A DNA stretch of 64,000 bases from Silene conica (lineage: Eukaryota; Streptophyta; Magnoliopsida; Caryophyllales; Caryophyllaceae). Under the pieces are notes generated by a model. It ran no database searches, was not told the origin of the DNA, and worked only from the letters and a program-made list of their open reading frames with translations. Shown piece after piece: positions 10,333 to 26,112 of this stretch (its first letter is position 1; every line of letters begins with the position of its first letter). The stretch lies in NCBI GenBank assembly GCA_029255685.2, contig CM055311.2, forward strand, positions 16,514,952 to 16,578,951. The letters are read 5' to 3'. The position numbers and the translations under genes are program-made.

Positions 10333-10598
10333 TGATACAGTCTACAAGAAGTTACTCTGGATTAATGAGAATCGAGAACTTCGAGAAGATTGTACACAAA
10401 CTGTTAACAATTAGAGAGAATTGAGAGATAAGAAATGAGAGAAAGATTGAAGATTTTTTATTGAGATTTTGTGAGTAAATGTCTAAATGAATTACAATTA
10501 CAGGATTTTAGCTTTTATATTAACTAATTTCCCGCTCATTCCTAACAACTTTACAACTACTTTTGGCGCCAAAAGTGTAATTCTGTTAATCTGTATCA
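10333..10598 (-). repeat. LTR of the small Ty3 element (3' LTR)
   Basis: 266 bp, TGATACAG...CTGTATCA. A purine-rich tract (TGGTGGAGATA on the minus strand) lies on its inner side. It matches the copy at 13538-13815 almost base for base. Confidence 0.9.
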
Positions 10599-12410
10599 TA
10601 TCTCCACCATTTAAAAGAGACTTGACCTCAAGTCTGGGTTAACTTTTGAGATATCAGGAAATTGTTGCTCTAACACATCTGCAAACTCCCAAGTTGCATC
10701 ATCCCCCTGAAACCCTTCACACTATACCAAGTACTATATTGCTGCTTTGTTTTGTCTCTTAGCAATCCTTTTTTATAGCAGTGCCTCTGGTTTGATGACA
10801 TCTTCACTTGACAACCCTTGCATCCATTCAGGAATATGTGGTGCTCTAGGAAGTACACCCCTAAAAGCTTTTAGCTGAGACACATGAAACACCTTGTGTA
10901 TCTTAGCACTGGTAGGTAGTGCTAACTTATAAGCAACCTTCCCCACTAAGTCTTCCACCTGAAATGGTCCATAATACTTTGGAGCAATCTTCACATTCAC
11001 CCTGCTAGCCACAAATTCTTGTCTGTATGGATGCAATTTCAGCCACACCCAGTCAGCAATGCTGAAATTCCTTTCTGATCTCCCTTTGTCAGCCTGTATT
11101 TTCATTCTATGCTGAGCTTTTGATAGTTTTTCCTTTAACACAACCAACATGGCCTCTCTCCTTTGCATTGTTCTGTCTACACTCTCAACTGAGGATTCTC
11201 CTGGTAAATAAGGTAGATGAATTGGGGGAGGTTGATTATAAACAACTTCATAAGGAGTCATTTGTGTGGCAGAATGGTAAGTGGTATTGTACCACCATTC
11301 AGCTAAAGGCAGCCACATCGTCCATTCTTTGGGTTTCTCACCACACATACACCTCAAATAAGATTATATACACCTGTTTACCACTTCAATTTGGCCGTCT
11401 GTTTGTGGATGGTATGCAGAAGACAACAGTAACTCAGAACCTTGAAGCTGAAACAAGGCCTGCCAGAATTGACTGGTAAAAATTGCATCCCTATCACTTA
11501 CTATGCTCCTTGGCCATCCATGTAACTTAAACACATGGTCTAAGTAAGCTTGAGCAACTTCAATGGCAGTGAAAGGGTGAGAAAGAGCCATAAAATGAGC
11601 ATACTTACTCATTGTATCCACCACCACAAATATAACCTCCATTTCCTTGTGACTTTGGCAACCCTGTGATGAAGTCCATAGAAATGTCGAGCCAAACTTC
11701 AGAGGCAATTGGCAAAGGTTGCAACAGACCAGGGTAAGGAGAGTGATCATATTTGTTTGTCTGGCAAGTGACACAGTGCCTAACAAAATGGCTTATGTCC
11801 TTGGTCATTCCCTTCCACACAATTATTCCCTTCTTTTGGATCAAACCATTCCTCATTTTATATACCAGGGTAAGGAGAGTGATATGTCTTCACTCTTCGT
11901 GTAGTGGCATCTCTCCCTGAATGCCCACTTTGAGGTGTGCTATGTTCCTTAGGGCCATATCAAGACCTATCGCAATTATTCCCTTCTTTTGGATCAAACC
12001 ATTCCTCATTTTATAGGAAGAAGCAGATGTTGGATCACTTAACAACTCTCAAGTTACTAAGAAAAGTGTCAAGATCATAACTTTTCTGAATTAACTCCGA
12101 TAACTCATAATGAGCATCAGATAAGGCTATACACATCAATTTACTCCCAGGTATCCTTGATAGAGCATCTGCAGCCAGGTTCTCCTTTCCAGCCCTGTAT
12201 TGGATGTCATAGTCAAAGCCCATTAGCTTGGATAGCCAAAATTGCTGGAATGGTGCGGAAATCTTTTGCTGCAGTAGCCACTTAAGACTTTTTTTTATCA
12301 GTGTTAATTAAGAATTTCTTTCCTGTCAAGTATTGCTCCATTTTTGTACAGCAAAGACTATAGCTAGCAACTCCTCATATACTGACAATATCTGCCACTT
12401 AGGACTAAGT

Positions 12411-12913
12411 TAGGTAACACCAAAACGGACACGGACACGGACACGAACACGACACGGACACGGGACACGGCATGCCATGAAATTTAGGACACGGGACACG
12501 GCATCTAATTTAATAAAATATACAGAGTACATTTTATAGTTATAAATGTTTGATTTTATTTTTGTAAAACTATTTGATATTAATTTTAAATAAGTGAAAG
12601 TAAAACTTGCCTTGATTATAAATTTATTTTCAATCCTCATCCGAATCAATATTCTAATTAACCTCTTTCGATAGCGCATTTCTCGTCTGAAGAACGTCAT
12701 TCACCGCAAATGATAACAAAATATCGTGGACACGCGACGGACACGGCTCAAATACCACGGACACGCGTCGGACACGTGCCCAAATAAATATAGCAAGTTA
12801 GACACGGATGTTTAGGTGTCGGACACGTTTCGTCGTGTGTCTGTGGAGTGTCGGTGTCGGACACGGTATCGGACACGGTACGGCTCATTACGAGAAGTGT
12901 CCGTGCTACCTAG
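12411..12913. mobile_element. non-autonomous Mutator-like element rich in GGACACGG
   Basis: 503 bp flanked by a perfect 9-bp duplication GGACTAAGT (12402-12410 and 12914-12922), the size made by Mutator transposases. Ends are TAGGTAACAC on the left and GTGCTACCTA on the right (inverted). Both ends are filled with GGACACGG/CGGACACG repeats in opposite orientation, and the middle is AT-rich. There is no coding capacity. It sits in the RNase H part of the small Ty3 element. An 8-bp TSD hAT reading is the alternative. Confidence 0.75.
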
Positions 12914-13537
12914 GGACTAAGTGTCTTGCTGATGAATGCTAGAGGGTGCCCTTCTTGCATGAGCACTACTCCTATGCCATTATTAGAAGCATCAGTCTCT
13001 ACCACAAATAATTTGTCAAAGTTTGGGAGTGCCAATACAAGTGCACTGCAAAGAGCCGTCTTAAGTTGTTGAAATGCAATTACTGCCGTTGTATCCCAAT
13101 TAAATGCTCCTTTCCTTAACAACTGTGTCAAAGGATGACTAATGACTGCATATCTCTTAACAAACTTCTTATAATAGCCTGCCAATCCCAAGAAACTCCT
13201 CAACTCCTTCACTGTTTTTGGTTCAGGCCATTCCCTTACTGCTTCAACTTTCTTTGCATCAGTCTCCACCCCTTGTCCTGAGATGAAATGCCCCAAATAC
13301 TCCACCTTATTGATTGCAAATGCACATTTGCTACGCTTTGCATACAACTTGTGTACCCTTATTAGCTCAAAAACAGCTTTCAAGTGTTGCCAGTGTTCCT
13401 CTAAAGATGAACTGTACACCAATATATCATCAAAGAAAACCAAGACACATCTCCTCAATAGTGAGTTGAACACATTGTTCATCCAATTCTGAAATGAAGC
13501 TGGTGCATTTGTGAGACCAAAAGGCATTACTAAGAAA

Positions 13538-13815
13538 TGATACAGTCTACAGGAAGTTACTCTGGATTAATGGAGAATCGAGAACTTCGAGAAGATTGTA
13601 CACAAACTGTTAACAACTAGAGAGAATTGAGAGATAAGAAATGAGAGAAAGATTGAAGATTTTTTATTTAGATTTTGTGAGTAAATGTCTAAATGAATTA
13701 CAATTACAGGATTTTAGCTTTTATATTAACTAATTTCCCGCTCATTCCTAACAACTTCTTAACAACTTTACAACTACTTTTGGCGCCAAAAGTGTAATTC
13801 TGTTATTCTGTATCA
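13538..13815 (-). repeat. LTR of the small Ty3 element (5' LTR)
   Basis: 278 bp and the same termini as its partner, with one extra AACAACTTCTT-type duplication. RT-coding sequence lies directly inside it. Confidence 0.9.
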
Positions 13816-13996
13816 GACTGAGATTGATCGAGATTAAGGGTGTGGTTGTGTCGTGTGGGTTTGGTATGGTATGATGCTCTCGGGTGGAGTCATAGTGGTG
13901 TTAGGGTTGGGAATGGCGGCTGAAACAGGGGCGTTGGTTTTGAACAGAGTTGTGGCGCGGGGTGATAGAGGGTTGTGAGAGGATCTCTTGATACCA

Positions 13997-14262
13997 TGTA
14001 AGATTGGTGTATTATTGATATGTTGAATGTATATTGTAGAGATGATAGTTTACAGTTTATATAGGAGATTAGGAGAATAGCTAGTCTAATTAAGGTTAGA
14101 AAAAGGAGCCTATATGCATAATATATTTTCTATAATTACACTGGAAGATGCTATATGATTGCTTGATTGCTTGCTGATCTTGTAATATCTTCCTTATTTG
14201 AGATTGTGGGAATATTGTTCGTAGGAATGTTATTCGATTGTCATTTTGCTGAATTTCGCGCA
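13997..14262 (-). repeat. 5' LTR of the second copia element
   Basis: Bounded on the internal side by TGTAAGATTGG next to the PBS complement GGATCTCTTGATACCA (13981-13996). The outer end (CGCGCA at 14257-14262) is the most plausible CA terminus, because inverted-repeat MITE sequence begins directly after it. About 266 bp. Confidence 0.6.
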
Positions 14263-14713
14263 TGGGTATGGGTTTGGAATAAGGAATCATACCTGCTGGG
14301 TGGTATGGGGTTGGAACTCCATACCCGATACCTTGTGTTTGTTTCAATTGTAAGGGACTAAGGGGTATGAGATTGAAACTAAATTATAGTTGAAATAGGT
14401 AAAATTTAATACTTTAAATAATAATTTTGTCATATAAAATTATGAAAATAAAGATTTTATCAAATAATTATACAACATGTTTCGTTTACAATACGTGTTA
14501 ATATTAATTTTGCAAATTTTTTATAATTGTAGTTTGATACCCATGGGTATCAAACTCATACCCACCCCCCTCCCTGGGTATGAGGAACCCATACCTCGTG
14601 GGTTTGAGGTATGGGTATGAAACTCTCGGATTTGCTAAACAAACACGTGGTATGGGTTTGGCTCATTCCAAACCCATACCTTATACCTTTTAGTTTTGAA
14701 CCAAACACCCCCT
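14263..14713. mobile_element. Tourist/PIF-like MITE, left end cut
   Basis: The right end is GAACCAAACACCCCC followed by TAA. On the other strand this gives GGGGGTGTTTGG, a PIF/Harbinger-type terminus with a TAA target site. The body is full of CCATACC/GGTATGG in inverted orientation, so the two halves can fold together. The left terminus is missing where the copia LTR ends, which suggests the copia element inserted into it. Confidence 0.55.
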
Positions 14714-14848
14714 AAATCTATCCAACTCATTTGGATTTTTATGCACCATCTCTTGTATCTTGCGTTCATAGCCAAGTACCAATTATGTCTTCCTATTCAT
14801 TTGTTGTTGCTTTTCTTCCCTTTCATTCTTCCGCTTTGTGCTATACAA

Positions 14849-15977
14849 CTATCTGTACAAGTAGGTCTGAGTTTTAAAATGTAGCTCAGACTCGGGTTGC
14901 CACCACTGCTGCAACGCGTGGGCACGCTTCAAATCTCGAGCAGGAGTCGTGTTGACAGTCAAGCAGGCTGATGGCAGCACATGAACCGGATCCACTTCTC
15001 TGCCAAATGCTGTCATCACCAGACTCCCAACTGAATGTTTTGATGCAACCTTCTCAATCCGCCCTACCCCAAGTTTCTCCATCCTTTCTCGGTGTTGAAA
15101 ATAACCGATAAATTCTGAGCAAATATAATCAGCAGGATGAACAAATATGTTTGGAATCCAATTTGACAATGAAGAAAATGTCTCGACTGATCGAGTCTTC
15201 TGATCAGACTGTCTTGCGGTCATGGCAAAGGCGAGTCCTGCTGTTATGACACTGCCAACTACTCGTATCCCGTCTTTCACTCTTTCATCCTTGATTCGTT
15301 CAATAGGGGCCGAAATATAAGGTGGATTGAAGAGAAACGTTTCGAGTAAGGTTCCCATTATTGCCATCTCCTTGCCTGCAATAATCGCCATAGCAGCCCC
15401 CAACGAATGTCCTGCCAACCATATGTTATTATTTACAGAAGCACCAACCATGTCTTTTACTGCTTCAATGGCGGTTCTCATACGAGTAGTCCTATGGAGG
15501 CCATGGCGAATGATATTGATGTCTAGCTCAATGTCTCGGGTTACACTGTTCCGATTGGTTAGGGTTCCCCTGAAGGCAATCACATAGTGAGGAATTCCCT
15601 TTTGATAATTTGACTCAGAAGTTTTCAAATCATACTGAAAGATGGCACCGAAAATGGAATTGTCGACATCATCAACAAGCTGTCTGATAAGGCGGAAATG
15701 AAAGAATTCCCACCAGGGGTCAGCAAGAGCATGCCTGGAATCACGGTTTTCTTGCCTGTCTCGCTCGAGAATGTAGACCCCTGCAACCAGGGATGCAGCA
15801 ATAGATCTGCGATGATGGTCGGTATCCCTGAAATTGATTTTCAGAGACAGTTAGCATCATATTTCAGTGTTAAGGTGAAGTGAAGTTGTTTTTAGGATAC
15901 AGATCATACCAATCAACAACTGTAAGATGCAATGGTCCTGTTTTGTAGAAATTTTCCCGGTCGGACGTGGAAGCCAT
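14849..15977 (-). CDS. class 3 lipase-like alpha/beta hydrolase, At4g10955-like
   Basis: A two-exon plant gene. Exon 1 is 15977-15910 (ATG at 15977) and exon 2 is 15827-14849 (TAG). The 82-base intron has a GT donor (15909-15908) and a TTTCAG acceptor, and splits a Trp codon (Trp23) in phase. The joined frame gives 348 residues, the usual size of the family annotated in Arabidopsis as GDSL esterase/lipase At4g10955. It has an alpha/beta-hydrolase fold with the nucleophile elbow GHSLG at 162-166 (Ser164), preceded by the strand HYVIAFRGT (103-111). A family-typical N-terminal DPWWEFF block lies at 59-65. No signal peptide or membrane segment is evident. The substrate is unknown for this family. 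The gene looks intact. It lies 2.1 kb downstream of the epimerase gene on the same strand, with TE remains immediately beyond its 3' end. Confidence 0.9.
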
Positions 15978-17561
15978 TGAAGCTTTGTGCTTTACAACTT
16001 CCTGATACCCACAGAACTACAAACAGGCGCCCGCTGATTTACGCTTTTTGCAAGTTTAGCAAAGGTCAATATGCACGCAACCTTAATAATTAAATCTAAT
16101 TCAGAAACAACAACAACATTTTAGCATGGAAAATCAACCTTGAACGAAACAATATTAACGGCATCAATAATTATCATCACTTACGTCTAATAAATCTATG
16201 AAGAAACAAAAAAACCTTTGTGAAGCTGCAGTTTTTTCCTCAGATAAAAAAGGTTTAAATGCTGATCATTTCGTTCAATTTATTTCAACAAACCACAACC
16301 CGAGAAAATATCATTACATTTTATTTGTTTGGAAATAATAATATATAAGAATGAAGACGGAATGATAAGATATAATCAACTCAATAGTTGTTAAGCAATC
16401 CAGATATTCATTTTAATTTACTATTTTAAAGAATGAAATTTGGTTATTAAGGAATTCCCTGTTTCCAAACTTAGAATGTCAACCACCTAAGCCACATTAA
16501 ACAGTCACATAATTACTAGAATGATAAGATCCGTTTTACAAAGTTTCTGAATTTGTAGATAACAGTAACGCGAATACAATGTGCATTCTACTTATCGCAG
16601 TCAAATAATGCAGAAGCATGGTCACATACTCACATTATCCAGCAGGTTGCTTAAACAGAAGTTGCACTATGCCTGTCACTCTGTGAGGATGTTTCAGATC
16701 TCATTTTTCTCGTTACCTTTACCTACTGACACATCAACCAATTAATGTGTTATTTATTAACGGTTAGTTCTCAGAAATACAAGTACCGGGACTTAACACG
16801 GGACTCAATAAATGGGACACGATCTACACTCCAATATCAGTAAGCACCATTCTAGGGTTATATGTTTCACTTAACATAGTTAAAATGTCGTCGACAAAAC
16901 TCTTGACGCCAGTTAGCGGAAGGTCATGAATAACGTAGCAAATGGACATAACATAAAGAACAAACAAAAGGTGACAGCAAGTCAGCAACTAGTCATTGAA
17001 TCAATCAAGAACCCTCAAATCCAAACACTACAGGCTAGTTCCTATCATCATATCGTCAAGTTGCAGCAAAAGATAATGACAAAAGGGTAGCATGTTTCCG
17101 AGCCCAGTTAACCGTCAATGAACCACAGAAAAGGAAAATGTGCTAACAGCTCCCGAAAACCAAGATGCAACTCCACCTATTGGACCATCCCATTATGTTG
17201 TGGTACTGCGCGACTGCCTGCTGCTCATTAGCCTGGATAAATTTGACTGCTATCAAATCCTCATCCTTGTTACAGGCAGACATAGTATTGACAGCACTTC
17301 AGGTTGCTCACTGGATCACTGACTGTGCTGATGCTGAGCTATTAATGCATGGATTCTGCTGTTTCGCAGATGGTTTTCGACAAGGATTAAGTCGTTGAGA
17401 GAAAGAAGATTACATTTGAAAATACCAACATTCTTATTTGGCTAGTATTAAATAGAATTAATGAGTAATGACAACAAATAATAATTGTTGGCCAAATAAA
17501 TAAATGAATAAATGTTCCGCCTGAATAAAGCAGGAAGCAAATGTAATTACACTACATGCCG
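15978..17561. other. intergenic region upstream of the lipase gene
   Basis: About 1.6 kb of AT-rich DNA which must include the lipase promoter. Frames at 17140-17400 are short and show no recognisable domain. I see no TE termini, RNA gene or clear TATA box that I would place with confidence. Confidence 0.5.
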
Positions 17562-17760
17562 CTAAAAATTATCAAAATCTTCCTCTTTCTCAACTACAAT
17601 CCCCACCTCTACTGGAGTCGCAAGCAGAGCAGCTTCAGCACAGGCTGTTGCAAATTGTAAACAGAGATTCCTCTGAGCATTTACGCTTACAAGGTCAGCC
17701 AGATGTTTTGCTTTCTCAGTAGTCTCAAATGATGAAGCATGCCACTTTCCAACAGACAGG
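17562..17760 (-). other. unidentified exon-like coding segment
   Basis: On the minus strand a frame without an obvious start runs about 65 codons to a TAG at 17562-17564. Its composition looks like real protein: GKWHASSFETTEKAKHLADL, then NAQRNLCLQFATACAEAALL, ending EKEEDFDNF. An acidic C-terminus and amphipathic helices are suggested. A splice acceptor could lie at CTTAG or CCAAG near 17763-17780. I do not recognise the family. No partner exon is evident between here and the epimerase stop at 18066, so it may be the last exon of a gene fragment or part of a decayed gene. Confidence 0.35.
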
Positions 17761-18065
17761 GCCCATGAAACAGCTTGGCATATTCAGCCTAAGAGAAAGC
17801 ATCTGCAAATGATTGATCCTCCCGAGTATATTAACCTTTACCCTTAGAAAAAATAAATGACCTCTATGTATAAGATAGCTAAAAGACATCCAAAGCTCAT
17901 TTACATCAAAGAATATATATGCTTTACTAAAGAGCTTCATATTCCTCCGCATTATTTCAACCTGGAATCCTAACTATCAGGCTGGTCGGAAGTGTTGCAT
18001 GATGTGTACCAGTCGATTAGAGATTGTATACCAAGTATAAACTATGACCTGTGCTAATGAATCAA

Positions 18066-22650
<4,585 letters not shown>

Positions 22651-22970
22651 GTCAACTACTGGTGACTCCCGGTTTGGTTTTTTTTAATTGGAAGATCCGA
22701 TAACTCAGGAATATATTTTATTTAATTTAATACGTAATTAATTAATTAATTAATTAATTATTAAGAAGAAAATACTTCGTAATAATTAGGGAGAAATGCA
22801 GTTTGGAGAGAGAGAGAAGAGAGGAGAGGGGTGTTTGAGAAGATGTATGTATGTATATGTATGTAAGTAATGTAAGTAATTATGAAGTGTAGTTTTGTAT
22901 TATTATTATACGGAGGGAAAAAAAATTGAAGGGAACATTCTTTGGCATGGATCCCAATTTCTGTAGCCTT
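22651..22970 (-). promoter_or_regulatory. epimerase 5' UTR and proximal promoter
   Basis: Upstream of the ATG lies an (ATTA)n tract (22734-22760). A CT-rich leader follows (on the minus strand CCCTCTCC and CTCTCTCTCTCC, 22806-22832), then a GTAT microsatellite (22843-22865). A TATA-like TATAATAATAATAC on the minus strand at about 22895-22910 is a candidate TATA region. CT-rich leaders are usual near plant start sites. The start of transcription is not fixed by sequence alone. Confidence 0.45.
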
Positions 22971-23094
22971 CACTTTTAATACTAAACGTCAAGTCGTGAA
23001 TTTGTGCCCAAACATATAAACAACACAAATGTGTCACTTTTGTAGAGTTTTTATCAATGTATATTAATGTATGTTAATATGAATTTATAAAATG

Positions 23095-23713
23095 TTTTTT
23101 TTTTTTTTTTAAATCCCACAAGGAGGGATTAATCCATTTCACTTAAATCAGCGCCAACAAGATCCATAATGTATCGAGGTAGCTCCTCTACTCTCCAGAC
23201 ATACTGACTAGTCTTAGACGAACTTAAATGAGCCAGTTCATGCGCTACCGAATTAAAAGATCTACGAACAAAAGACCACGAAATAGTAACGAAATTACTA
23301 CACAAAGAAAGAATATCCTCTAACAGAAGGTGGAACTCAGTACGCCCCATGGACCGCATCGTAACCGCGTCAATCAGCCCTTTGCAATCGCTCTCTATCA
23401 CAATACGAGTATGGCCACGTCTCTGTGCTTCAAGAATGCCTACGAGGACGGCCTCTGCCTCTGCTGTGCGCACCTCCGTAACGCCCTCTCGGTGCTCGCT
23501 GATAGCCCAGATAACCTCACCCATACCATTACGACATACCGCTCCCAAGCCCGTCCCCCATCCTTCCTTAACTCCAGCATCTATATTGATTTTAACAGCC
23601 CCCATAACCGGGGAAGTATGTTAGCTTTCCAAACCATGTTCCAAACTGCTCTGTCATTCGAGAAATCAGACCCGCTAGCCTCCATATCCTCCCCCTTTGT
23701 TATTGCTCGATGA
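23095..23713 (-). mobile_element. 5'-truncated L1-type LINE with RNase H domain and poly(A) tail
   Basis: The minus-strand frame 23605-23129 encodes an RNase H-like domain of the type found at the C-terminus of plant L1 LINEs. Visible parts are KINIDAGVK, EAEAVLVGILEAQRRG, ESDCKGLIDAV and NSVAHELAHLS with the catalytic D, E, D positions. Upstream, a fragment AVWNMVWKANILP resembles the zinc-binding region that precedes RNase H in LINEs, but most of that domain is missing. A run of 16 A (T at 23095-23110 on the plus strand) follows 20-odd bases after the stop, as expected for target-primed insertion. No reverse transcriptase remains. I found no clear target duplication. Confidence 0.75.
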
Positions 23714-23930
23714 ATAGTCCCATTCTTTCAATTTTATGGGCTCCTTATTTGGGCTTTTGGGGTTGATTTATTATTAACTAATTGGGTGGGTGTGGTTGTT
23801 TGTCACAGGCTGGCCCGTTTTACTGCCTCTTTTTTCCCTTTCTTTTGCATCCTGCCTCTTCTTTCGCCTATATTCTACCCAAAGCATTCTTCACCACCTC
23901 ATAAAACCAAAACGTAATTTATTTCCGCAG

Positions 23931-24877
23931 TACGTTTTTTACTCAATACAGTACTTTTTACACCAAATTTTTCATTTGTTGCTCTTCCATAGAAAAACAT
24001 TAAACCTAATTATCTCTTCCTTCTCTCTAATATTGAAACCTTTACCATCTTCCACCCCATCAAAACTTTACAACTATGAACAATTATTCAAGTGACGAAC
24101 AGGTAATTAATTCATTAATCTTATATTACTTAGTAATTTGATTGTTTTTTTAATAATATATTTTCTTTTTTAATTAGGGTTTGTTCATCAACATGAAAAG
24201 AAAAATCATTGTTAATTATTTAGAAACGAATTGACAAGCTTAATACTACGTAGTATTTCAATTGATTTATATCCAAATCAACATATGTTAATTGCTTAAT
24301 ACTACTTGTTTAGAAACCAAACCCAAATGAACTACCTTGCTTAATATTATGTTTTACTCCAATTTTAGAAACCAATTACAAATCAACTACTTTGTTTAAT
24401 ATTACGTATTATTTCAATTGATTTAGAAACCAAATCAATGTATGTAAATTGCTTAGTACTACGTAGTCCTTCAATTGTTTAGATACGTAGTTCAATAATC
24501 TTTGTCAATTAGTACTAAACAAACATATTTCAATAATTTGTATTTTTTTCGTTTTACTCAAATTAGTACTGTTATTTTTTGTTTCTTTTCCCTTTTTTTT
24601 AATATAATGTTGCATGTACTACGTTTTATGCGTTTAATGTAGTACGTAAAATTAATAATTTCAGTTTCTAAATTTTTTTGTATTGATTTTCGCAGTACAC
24701 ATTTTATTTATTGACTAAAAATGTATTGAGGAAATAAATTATTTTTCGCAGTACACATTTTGATATTGGAGAGAAAACATTAGAGAGAGACTAGAGAGAG
24801 AAAATGAAAAGGAAAATGATAGGGGTAAAATTGTCAACAGTATACTGTATTGAGTAAAATGTGTATTGTGAAAATCA
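23931..24877. mobile_element. non-autonomous TIR element
   Basis: Left CGCAGTACG...ACTCAATACAGTAC (about 23935-23966) and right GTATACTGTATTGAGTAAAA...GTATTG (about 24838-24870) are inverted copies of about 35 bases. Further half copies of the end (TTCGCAGTACACATTTT) lie inside at about 24691 and 24745. There is no coding capacity. Superfamily and target duplication are not resolved. Confidence 0.5.
24235..24510 (+). repeat. degenerate tandem repeat with ACTACGTAGT cores
   Basis: About four imperfect copies, 50-70 bases each, of a unit with GCTTAATACTACGTAGT, TTTCAATTGATTTA and GAAACCAAATCAA. The ACTACGTAGT core is palindromic. It lies inside the TIR element at 23931-24877. Confidence 0.55.
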
Positions 24878-25696
24878 GGACCCTATTTTTATCAAGAAAT
24901 ATTTACATTTTATTATAAAACAGTCATAACAGTTACTTGACAAATTAACCCTAATGTACAATTTCATATAATTGCAAATGAAATTGCTACTAGACATTTA
25001 AAATTTTAAATATTATTTAATTTATAACCCTACTTAATTATCAGTAAAATAAATCATGAATATTTATACTTCTATAATACCAAATTTTAAAACAGCTTGT
25101 CCATACAATTTGCGCGGGTTTAAAACTAATTCTAAATAATTAAACATTTATTAAACATCAAAACAAATACTAATTAAATTTTGAGATTTTACTGCTGTTA
25201 GAATAAACTTTACAGACAAAGTCATCATTTATTTTTGTAGCATTTATAGTTCTCACCGTATTCTTTTAAAACAATGTTAATTATTAAATCTACCTTGAAT
25301 TTTAATTTGAGAATAAAAATTGAAATTTCTATTTTAAAAATTTTCTTTTAGGTTGAATTAATTATATAAATCAACTGTTTTTAATGAAATAGCAATAAAA
25401 GGTATATAAATGACCGAGATAGAGGATGTGTAATAAAAGTATGGTAATAATATAGAAAACAATAATATCAACAATTATTGCAAAATATTAACAAACATAA
25501 CAATAATCGTGGCAAAATACTAATAAATTGTTGCAAATGTTTACTAAAATGTGGTTATATTCGCAAATATATTATGACGATATATTATGACAATATACGT
25601 ATTGACTAATATTTTTTTTACGAGTCTATTTTTCCCTTAACGTCCAGTGTGATCGTAAATTCGGATTTGCATGACACCGTCGACAACATAGCTAGC
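24878..25696. other. AT-rich DNA, probable Helitron interior
   Basis: No frames of note. Its right end carries a Helitron 3' terminus, so at least part is likely Helitron sequence. I could not place the 5' TC end. Confidence 0.3.
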
Positions 25697-25725
25697 CCCG
25701 TGAATTTCACGGGTAATAAAACTAG
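25697..25725 (+). mobile_element. Helitron 3' terminus
   Basis: A perfect hairpin CCCGTG-AATTT-CACGGG (25697-25713) is followed after eight bases by CTAG (25722-25725), the layout of a Helitron 3' end. The same hairpin stem occurs at the end of the Helitron at 40371. The base after CTAG is C, not the usual T. Confidence 0.55.
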
Positions 25726-26112
25726 CAGTAAAAAAAAGTAGATTCTTGACTTTTATTAAAGAGTTTTTTTTGTCATAAATTACCTTATATTTATGTCCAT
25801 TTGTAAATAATTATCCTACTTTTTTTTTCAACTATCTTATATTTTATTTATTGGTTAACATCACTAAAAATAAGACTCGGACCACTTTAGTCGAATTTTC
25901 AGTCATTTTAGTCGAATTTCCGGTGATGACCCGACTTTCTTGCGTATGTGAGATTCCAAATTTCCCTCTCAAATGAAAATGGTTATGACTACTACATTTT
26001 ACCCAATAGTAGAGAGAGAGGGTGAATGTGTATTGACGGTATTGTAGACACATATGCAAGTATCATCGGGTAAAAGAGAGGGGGGAAAAGTAGGAGATAT
26101 ATATTGGGACGT
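25726..26112. other. AT-rich intergenic DNA
   Basis: I see no gene, repeat end or RNA here. One minus-strand frame of 71 codons (25844-26059) lacks any recognisable motif. Confidence 0.4.

Larger units (their letters stand above)
10333..13815 (-). mobile_element. small Ty3 chromovirus-type element (Reina-like), internally reduced
   Basis: Both LTRs (10333-10598 and 13538-13815) start TGATACAG and end CTGTATCA, and a perfect 5-bp target duplication GACTG flanks the element (10328-10332 and 13816-13820). The minus-strand internal part holds reverse transcriptase (PFGLTNAPASF, VFFDDILVYS), RNase H (VVETDASNNGIG), a zinc-binding and core integrase (HFVRHCVTCQ, YHPQTDGQ-EVVNR) and a C-terminal chromodomain-like tail (GDDATWEF). 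Short LTRs and the chromodomain suggest the Reina lineage. Gag and protease are absent and pol is broken in several places. The LTRs differ by a few percent including a short indel. It is inserted in the gag of a copia element and carries a Mutator-like MITE. Confidence 0.88.
9169..14262 (-). mobile_element. second Ty1-copia element, 5' part, split by a Ty3 element
   Basis: Minus strand. A short LTR (14262 to 13997), a PBS (13996 to 13981, TGGTATCAAGAGATCC on the minus strand) and a gag region split by the Ty3 element at 10333-13815. Gag and the beginning of protease then continue to 9169, where the other copia element cuts it. Gag has the N-terminal copia gag shape (LTPPNY-SW motif and a UBN2-type body with ATSAKEAWD and LTLLGK). 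Protease traces with the GDCST and PNISRNIFSISQLC type of motif follow. It is broken in more than one place. The outer LTR end at 14262 is an inference from a CA terminus. Confidence 0.8.

Noticed and set aside
17140-17398. Overlapping frames of 60-77 codons upstream of the lipase gene
   Set aside because: No domain, no splice context and no supporting composition. Treated as chance frames.
23330-23713. Plus-strand frames of 91 and 127 codons
   Set aside because: They are antisense shadows of the LINE RNase H frame.
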